Shown piece by piece: positions 15,740 through 20,853 of a stretch of DNA of 20,853 nucleotides. Numbering within the stretch: the first letter of the stretch is position 1; each line of letters starts with the position of its first letter. Position numbers and translations under genes: made by a program. The stretch covers positions 1-20,853 of the forward strand of contig JADGBP010000003.1 of the NCBI GenBank assembly GCA_015231395.1, read 5' to 3'. Below the pieces are notes generated by a model. The model did not search any database. It was given only the letters and a program-made list of their open reading frames with translations, and was not told the origin of the DNA. Source of the DNA: Desulfamplus sp. (GTDB lineage Bacteria; Desulfobacterota; Desulfobacteria; Desulfobacterales; Desulfobacteraceae).

Positions 15740-15825
15740 TCACAACAAAACACTTCACCTGACCGCGAGAACGGGAGCGGCTTGTCCGTAAGCTGTTGGT
15801 GCGGCAGGTGAGTTAAACGTTATGT
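15740..15825 (+). other. Integron attC-like recombination site 2
   Basis: 86 bp. TCACAAC (R''-like) on the left and GTTATGT (R'-like, 15819-15825) on the right. CACCTGACCGC pairs with GCGGCAGGTG with one unpaired base, the same asymmetry as site 1. Both sites share GAGCGGCT and GTTGGTG in the central part. The right end GGTGAGTTAAACGTTATG is typical of attC. It lies 38 bases after the hicA remnant and ends 32 bases before the helicase start. Confidence 0.72.
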
Positions 15826-15857
15826 TTCAAAAGACAAACCTATCACAGGAATAAAAT

Positions 15858-18800
15858 GTGAGTAAAAATACAGAAAAAATGGATTCAAAAACAATTGACC
15901 GTTTAGGTGAGCTTCTTGATTACGTGCATCATGTGGGAAGGCTTAATCAAAAACCTATTTTCAGAATAGAAGAATATAAACAACTGAATATATGGGAACA
16001 TGAGTTAAAGGGAAAAATCGGAATCCAGCATAATCTTGTTGATGATGACGGTACTTCTATATGGCTGAGAATTGAGCGATTAAAGAGGCTTGCACCACCA
16101 CCTATTCCTGAACAAATACAAGAATGGATCGCTGTTGGCAATGATCCGGAAAGCAAACCACAGATTAAAGAAAAATTAATCAAAACACTACCAGATCAAG
16201 AAGTTATAAAACTTGTTGATGACGATGTTGTAGCAGAGAGAGATGTTAGTGAGCCTTTAAAAGATCAAATTGCAGAAATAAAATTAAAGGACGTAATATT
16301 TCGATTAGAAAATAATCCACAAGCAGGGGTAGATATTGATAACTACCTTAACGAACAGTGGCTACCCTGGTCAGAAGAAGAAAAGCCACGTAGAGAAACT
16401 ATTAAAATATACGATTCTTTATTTAGCCTACAACAAACTATTGAGGCACAAGGTAATGAGCAGCCAATAGAATTACTTTGGGGTATTGGAATTAGTCGAT
16501 GGATATGCGAAAGACATGAAATCAATTATCCTTTGATAGAAAAGTCTATTGAAATTGAAGTTGATAGAAAAGACGGCTCAATATTAGTACACCCTAGGAA
16601 TATTGAGCCAACAATTGCCGTTGGTGCCTTTTTTGCGTTAGAAAATCCAGGTGTAGATGCACTATTACGTTTTGGGAAAAAACATTTTTCTGAAATGTCA
16701 GAAGATGTTGAATTTTCTCCATATATTCATGAGAGTTTTGAACCACTACTAAGACAGGCTTCAACACATTTGAGTAGAAGTGGCACATATTGGCCAGATG
16801 TAAACCCAGATAAGGAAAATCGTGAGCCAAATAAAATAAGTGAGTCTCTTGAAGTCACTGATAGTTGGGTGATTTTTGCAAGACCAAGGAGTACCACCGG
16901 ATTTATTCATGATATTGAACGATTTCAAAAAAAACTTAAAGAATCAGAAAGTCAGATTCCAAATCCTGCAAAAAAACTTGTTACAGAATTATCCGATAAA
17001 AAACCGTTAGAAATAAGTAGCGGATTCTTATCCAATGGTGATTTTCCCTCTTCCTCAAGTACATCCTCAAAAATAAAACAAAAAACAGAATTATTCTTTC
17101 CTAAAGCCTTTAATGATTCACAGGTTCAGATCATAGATAGACTGGAAGAAAATGATGGTGTAGTGGTCCAAGGGCCGCCTGGTACAGGAAAGACTCACAC
17201 TATTGCTAATATAATTTGTCATTATTTGGCTACAGGAAGGAGTGTTCTTGTTACGTCTAAAGGTGAACCTGCATTATCTGTCTTGCAAGAGCAAATACCT
17301 GATGAACTAAGAAGTTTAACGATAAGTCTTCTTGCAAATGAAAAACAGGGGATGAAGCAGCTTGAATCCGCTGTTGCACTGTTGGCTGGTCTGGTTAGTC
17401 AAACCAGTTTGCGAGATTTGAAACAAGAGGCGGAATCAAATGAATTAAGAGTCAAACAGCTCAATAAAGAAATAGTTCAAATTGATGAGCAGCTAAAAGA
17501 ATGGGGGCTAAAACAGCTCAATCCTGTTGGGAACAGACTAACGGGTGCAGGTACAGAAATAACAGCAATGGAGTTGGCTCAACTGGTCATAAATGATACT
17601 GGTAAACATAATTGGTTAACTGATGAACTGGGTTCATCTGAAAAATACAACCCCAAGTTTACGGATTCCGATATTGCTAAAATGAGAACTGCACGCAGAA
17701 AGGTCGGTAAAGATATTGTTTATGTGGATAAATCAATCCCAAATATTCAGGACTTACCAGACAGTGCAAATATAGCAGCCATTCATGACGACCTTTCAAC
17801 ATCTGCAAAAATCGCTGAAAATGCTCAAAATAATCATATCCCCCCACTTGCTGTTTCTATAGAGAATGCTGTCGATCGAGCCAAACAACTGAAAAAGCCA
17901 TTACAGCAATTGTCTGAGCTTATTGGATGCTTCGAAGATCAACGTTGGTTAGAACAATTATTTTATTCTTGGATTAAAGACTTATCTGGATCTGAAGATG
18001 AAACAGGGCTATTTAATGAGTTAAGAATATCCTTATCTTCCTTGGTAGAGCAGCGGCAACAATTCATTAAAACTGTTGTGGAGATATCTGACCCGTCTTC
18101 TGTTTTTGAAGTTATTAAAACAGCCCTTAACAACCTCACATATAACAAAAAAGCGTTTGGTATATTTTCTTTAGGAAATAAAGAGGCTAAAAACATTATT
18201 GAACAGGTGCGGGTTGATGGGGATCCACCAAAAGATGCAGGACAGTGGAGATTAGTTCTTGAATATGTGAATTATCAATATGATATGCGGAAATTCATTA
18301 TTAAGTGGAATCATGCGGGTCAGGAGCTTGGCTTTCCTGAGCTTGAATACGTATACGGTAGTCCATTTAAAGACGTACAGTTGATACATCAATTAATCTC
18401 AAATGCTGAAAAGGTGGCAGAACAATGGGGATTTATCAGAAAAGAGATAGTTGAACTATTTCCGCATGGAATAGATATCTCTAAAATTGCACAAAGTAGG
18501 TCTGAAATTGACAAAGCGGTTCATGCAATTGAACTGAACACCTCTCGAATCAGTCTTGGAGCTCAACGCATCAAATTACAAGACTTAATGGAAAAACTTA
18601 ATCAATCAGATGGTGATATAGCAAATAATATTAGAACATTTGTGGAAAATGTCATAGGAAATGCTGAATACTCATCAGACAACATCATTCAGCAGTGGCA
18701 GGGATTAGTTTCTGAATTACGCAGGATAAATGAGTTGTCGAGTTATTTGCAAGATATTGAAAATGTCTCAGATAAAGTATCTGCATCAGGTGCACCTATT

Positions 18801-20510
18801 TGGGGAAATAGACTTAAGTCAGAGCCACTACTTGGAGTCGAGGACAACCTAACTCCAGTTGATTGGTTTGAAACATGGAAGTGGAATCAGTGCAAACAAT
18901 ATTTGCATGAAATTGATGGACGTGACCAACTTAAGAAACTTTCAGTAAAAAGATCAAATCTTGACAATGATCTAAAGAGAACATTCTCTCAACTTGTGCG
19001 CTTAAAAACAAATATTGGTTTGCATATGAACATGACCGAACGTGTCCAAGGTGCTTTGATGCGTTTTGCATCGTCTGTTGCAAAGATTGGAAAAGGTACT
19101 GGGAAAAGAGCACCAAGGCATCGAAGAGATGCTTATCGTGCAATGCAAGATTGTTATGGCGGGGTACCATGCTGGATTATGCCTACCTGGCGTGTAAGTG
19201 AAAGCCTTCCATCGGATTTTGGCTCCTTTGACCTGGTGATTATTGATGAAGCATCACAGTCTGATATTACCGCATTGCCCGCAATATTGAGAGCAAAGAA
19301 ATTGTTAGTTGTAGGCGATGATAAGCAGGTAAGCCCAACTGCAGCTTTTCTGGCTGAGGAAAAAATATTACAGCTTAAACATAATTTTCTTAGGGAGCAG
19401 CCATTTGCGGAGCTATTTCTGCCTGGTGTTTCAGTATATGATCTTGCGAATGCTATATTTCCAGGTCAGCGTATTATGTTAACCGAGCACTTTAGATGTG
19501 TAGAACCCATTATTCGGTTCAGTATGCAATTCTACAATGAACCGCTAATACCATTAAGAATACCGAAATCATCCGAGAAATTAACGCCACCATTGATTGA
19601 TGTATATGTTAAAGGCGGTTGTCGTGATGAGAGAAACAAAATTAATGAATTAGAAGCTGAAGCTATTATAGCTGAGATAAAAGTTCTGGTATCTGACCTA
19701 CAATACAAAGGGCGTAGCATTGGTATTGTGTCATTGATAGGAGCACAGCAGGCTAAATATATTCAAGACCAATTACTTGTTGAGTTGGGTGAAGATGTAT
19801 TTCAAGAATATCGAATCGCTTGTGGAGATGCTGCAACTTTTCAGGGAAAAGAACGAGATATTATGTTTTTATCAATGGTTGTTGGTGCTAATCAAGGGGC
19901 TGTAATGAATAAGAGAGATGCCGAGCAAAGAATGAATGTAGCCTTATCCAGAGCAAGAGATAGGATGTATCTTTATAGGAGCATTCAAGAATCTGACCTT
20001 AGTAATGAGTCAGACTTGCGTTTAAAAATACTTCGTCATTTTCTATCACCTATGCCCCAACATAAACATATTGATAATCCAATTGATTTATGTGATTCGG
20101 ATTTTGAAAGAGATGTATATAAACGTCTTATCAAGAAAGGATACAATGTTATACCTCAAGTTAAAGTGGGGGCATTTTCAATTGATTTAGTTGTTGAGGG
20201 GGGGAATGACAAAAGGTTGGCAATAGAGTTAGATGGTGATAAGTACCACCCGCCTGAAAAATGGATGGATGATTGGAAACGACAGCGCACTATGGAAAGA
20301 GTTGGTTGGCAATTTTGGCGATGTTGGGGTTCAAGCTACACAATAGATCCTGAAGGATGTATCGATGATTTGATAGGTATACTGAATAGCATGCAAATAC
20401 TTCCAAGTGAAGGTAGCAGCAGTGTGAATATTTATACTGAACAACGAGTGTATGAAAAAGAACTTGAAGTAGAAAATAATGAATTTAATTTTGAGTTGAT
20501 GGCAAATTGA
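15858..20510 (+). CDS. Large SF1 (UPF1-like) helicase with C-terminal DUF559/Vsr-like nuclease
   Basis: 1550 residues; GTG start with AGGA eight bases upstream. Residues 1-420 are an unrecognised N-terminal region. Then a helicase core: Q-motif-like FNDSQVQII, Walker A GPPGTGKT (439-446), motif II DEAS (1130-1133), motif III GDDKQVSP, LTEHFRC (motif IV region), ATFQGKERDI (motif V) and QRMNVALSRAR (motif VI, from 1357). About 680 mostly helical residues separate motifs I and II, probably a long coiled-coil arm. The C-terminus (about 1412-1525) has FERDV (Glu1417), SIDLV (Asp1443), AIELDGDKYH (Glu1457, Asp1459, His1463), RQRTMERVGW and FWRCWGSS, a PD-(D/E)XK/Vsr-like nuclease. Helicase-Vsr fusions are known in anti-phage systems. 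It is not ZorD, which is an SF2 helicase. It lies between attC-like sites, with no partner gene. Confidence 0.85.
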   Translation: MSKNTEKMDSKTIDRLGELLDYVHHVGRLNQKPIFRIEEYKQLNIWEHELKGKIGIQHNLVDDDGTSIWLRIERLKRLAPPPIPEQIQEWIAVGNDPESKPQIKEKLIKTLPDQEVIKLVDDDVVAERDVSEPLKDQIAEIKLKDVIFRLENNPQAGVDIDNYLNEQWLPWSEEEKPRRETIKIYDSLFSLQQTIEAQGNEQPIELLWGIGISRWICERHEINYPLIEKSIEIEVDRKDGSILVHPRNIEPTIAVGAFFALENPGVDALLRFGKKHFSEMSEDVEFSPYIHESFEPLLRQASTHLSRSGTYWPDVNPDKENREPNKISESLEVTDSWVIFARPRSTTGFIHDIERFQKKLKESESQIPNPAKKLVTELSDKKPLEISSGFLSNGDFPSSSSTSSKIKQKTELFFPKAFNDSQVQIIDRLEENDGVVVQGPPGTGKTHTIANIICHYLATGRSVLVTSKGEPALSVLQEQIPDELRSLTISLLANEKQGMKQLESAVALLAGLVSQTSLRDLKQEAESNELRVKQLNKEIVQIDEQLKEWGLKQLNPVGNRLTGAGTEITAMELAQLVINDTGKHNWLTDELGSSEKYNPKFTDSDIAKMRTARRKVGKDIVYVDKSIPNIQDLPDSANIAAIHDDLSTSAKIAENAQNNHIPPLAVSIENAVDRAKQLKKPLQQLSELIGCFEDQRWLEQLFYSWIKDLSGSEDETGLFNELRISLSSLVEQRQQFIKTVVEISDPSSVFEVIKTALNNLTYNKKAFGIFSLGNKEAKNIIEQVRVDGDPPKDAGQWRLVLEYVNYQYDMRKFIIKWNHAGQELGFPELEYVYGSPFKDVQLIHQLISNAEKVAEQWGFIRKEIVELFPHGIDISKIAQSRSEIDKAVHAIELNTSRISLGAQRIKLQDLMEKLNQSDGDIANNIRTFVENVIGNAEYSSDNIIQQWQGLVSELRRINELSSYLQDIENVSDKVSASGAPIWGNRLKSEPLLGVEDNLTPVDWFETWKWNQCKQYLHEIDGRDQLKKLSVKRSNLDNDLKRTFSQLVRLKTNIGLHMNMTERVQGALMRFASSVAKIGKGTGKRAPRHRRDAYRAMQDCYGGVPCWIMPTWRVSESLPSDFGSFDLVIIDEASQSDITALPAILRAKKLLVVGDDKQVSPTAAFLAEEKILQLKHNFLREQPFAELFLPGVSVYDLANAIFPGQRIMLTEHFRCVEPIIRFSMQFYNEPLIPLRIPKSSEKLTPPLIDVYVKGGCRDERNKINELEAEAIIAEIKVLVSDLQYKGRSIGIVSLIGAQQAKYIQDQLLVELGEDVFQEYRIACGDAATFQGKERDIMFLSMVVGANQGAVMNKRDAEQRMNVALSRARDRMYLYRSIQESDLSNESDLRLKILRHFLSPMPQHKHIDNPIDLCDSDFERDVYKRLIKKGYNVIPQVKVGAFSIDLVVEGGNDKRLAIELDGDKYHPPEKWMDDWKRQRTMERVGWQFWRCWGSSYTIDPEGCIDDLIGILNSMQILPSEGSSSVNIYTEQRVYEKELEVENNEFNFELMAN

Positions 20511-20646
20511 ATAAAGCTGCGTTCGTTTCTCGCTACGGAATCGGTTTTAAATAACCTGCCCATTTACCTCACCCCCCAGCCCCCTCTCCATATCTGGAGA
20601 GGGGGAGTTTGGGTAAGTTATTTCGGACTCATTCCTACGCTTTATT
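20510..20646. mobile_element. Nested palindromic MITE/REP-like element after the helicase gene
   Basis: Three nested inverted pairs: AATAAAGC/GCTTTATT at the ends (20510-20517, 20639-20646), AAATAACCTGCCC/GGGTAAGTTATTT (20549-20561, 20611-20623, 11 of 13), and a perfect 11-bp hairpin CCCCCTCTCCA/TGGAGAGGGGG (20580-20605). The CCAGCCCCCTCTCC core occurs as a repeat in many bacteria. The central hairpin could also stop transcription of the helicase gene. No coding capacity and no clear target duplication. Confidence 0.65.
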
Positions 20647-20647
20647 T

Positions 20648-20671
20648 TGCTGGTGATGTTAGTCGTTAGCT
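20648..20671 (+). other. Right half of a possible third attC site
   Basis: GCTGGTGATGTTAGTCGTTAGC closely follows the right arm of site 1 (GCTGGTGAACTTAGCGTTAGC), with GTTAGCT at 20665-20671. No matching left arm (a CACCAGC-like segment) is found before it; the palindromic element lies where it should be. Confidence 0.45.
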
Positions 20672-20708
20672 CGACATGCCAAAAATCGAGTTTAGCTACG
20701 GAGCAAGA

Positions 20709-20734
20709 TCAAAAGTTTCTCTCAAAAGTTTCTC
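20709..20734 (+). repeat. 13-bp tandem duplication
   Basis: TCAAAAGTTTCTC is repeated twice, head to tail, without mismatch, in the non-coding tail of the window. Confidence 0.7.
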
Positions 20735-20791
20735 TTTGATGAATACAAATTAAACGATTACTAAAAATCAAACATATGGAGTTTTTTCCAG

Positions 20792-20853
20792 ATGAGCCAA
20801 TCTTTTTTAAATATTCAAAAAGACAATTTATTAAATAGGCAAAAAGACAATTT
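20792..20853 (+). CDS. Possible start of a gene running off the window
   Basis: An ATG with GGAG about ten bases upstream opens a frame (MSQSFLNIQKDNLLNRQKDN) that has no stop before the window ends. CAAAAAGACAATTT occurs twice in it. A competing ATG at 20775 in another frame stops after 20 codons. Too short to identify. Confidence 0.25.
   Translation, partial: MSQSFLNIQKDNLLNRQKDN

Noticed and set aside
15535..15762. A 75-codon frame starting MVFKKFVSG
   Set aside because: It is an out-of-frame reading of the hicA 3' part; the true HicA frame is clearly recognisable.
15858..20510. The large helicase as ZorD of a type I Zorya system
   Set aside because: Its motifs (GPPGTGKT, DEAS, GDDKQ, QRMNVALSRAR) are SF1/UPF1-like, not Swi2/Snf2 SF2, and there is no ZorC. 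An HNH effector is already present.

Overview
The window reads as chromosomal DNA of an AT-rich Gram-negative bacterium. The divergent YchF-like GTPase, the YkgJ-type protein and the overall gene style suggest Desulfobacterota (Desulfobacterales-like); this is an inference from protein style, not a database match. No rRNA, tRNA, CRISPR array, integrase or transposase gene is visible.

Bases 1-3582 (+ strand) carry a chimeric reading frame (the end of a response-regulator receiver domain joined in frame to MnmE lacking its N-terminal domain), a YkgJ-type cysteine-cluster protein, a small unknown protein and a YchF-like GTPase. Short tandem duplications lie inside mnmE and ychF and at the 3' ends of three genes. 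A 12-bp-stem hairpin separates this block from the next, convergent one. Bases 3706-10536 (- strand) form a tight gene string transcribed ettA > prfC > putative antitoxin > vapC-type PIN toxin > serC > serA. It combines two translation factors, a toxin-antitoxin pair and the first two steps of serine synthesis.

From about 11.2 kb to the end the content is accessory and defence-like. A zorA-zorB-HNH operon (type II Zorya architecture) is followed by an 86-bp integron attC-like site. Next comes a segment with a small membrane-protein ORF, a 197-bp MITE (13-bp terminal inverted repeats, TTCAA target duplication), an intact hicB, and hicA interrupted by a second MITE. A second 86-bp attC-like site follows, then a 1551-codon SF1 helicase with a C-terminal DUF559/Vsr-like nuclease domain, and finally a palindromic element next to what looks like the right half of a third attC. 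With no integrase present, this resembles a cluster of attC sites lacking an integrase (CALIN), carrying a toxin-antitoxin cassette and a defence-like helicase cassette of about 4.8 kb, with Zorya upstream of the first site.

The clearest direct result is the hicA lesion. Removing a 97-bp element plus one copy of its TA target duplication (99 bp in all) restores an uninterrupted 73-residue HicA. The most interesting hypothesis is that the Zorya operon and the large helicase-nuclease are, or were, integron cassettes.
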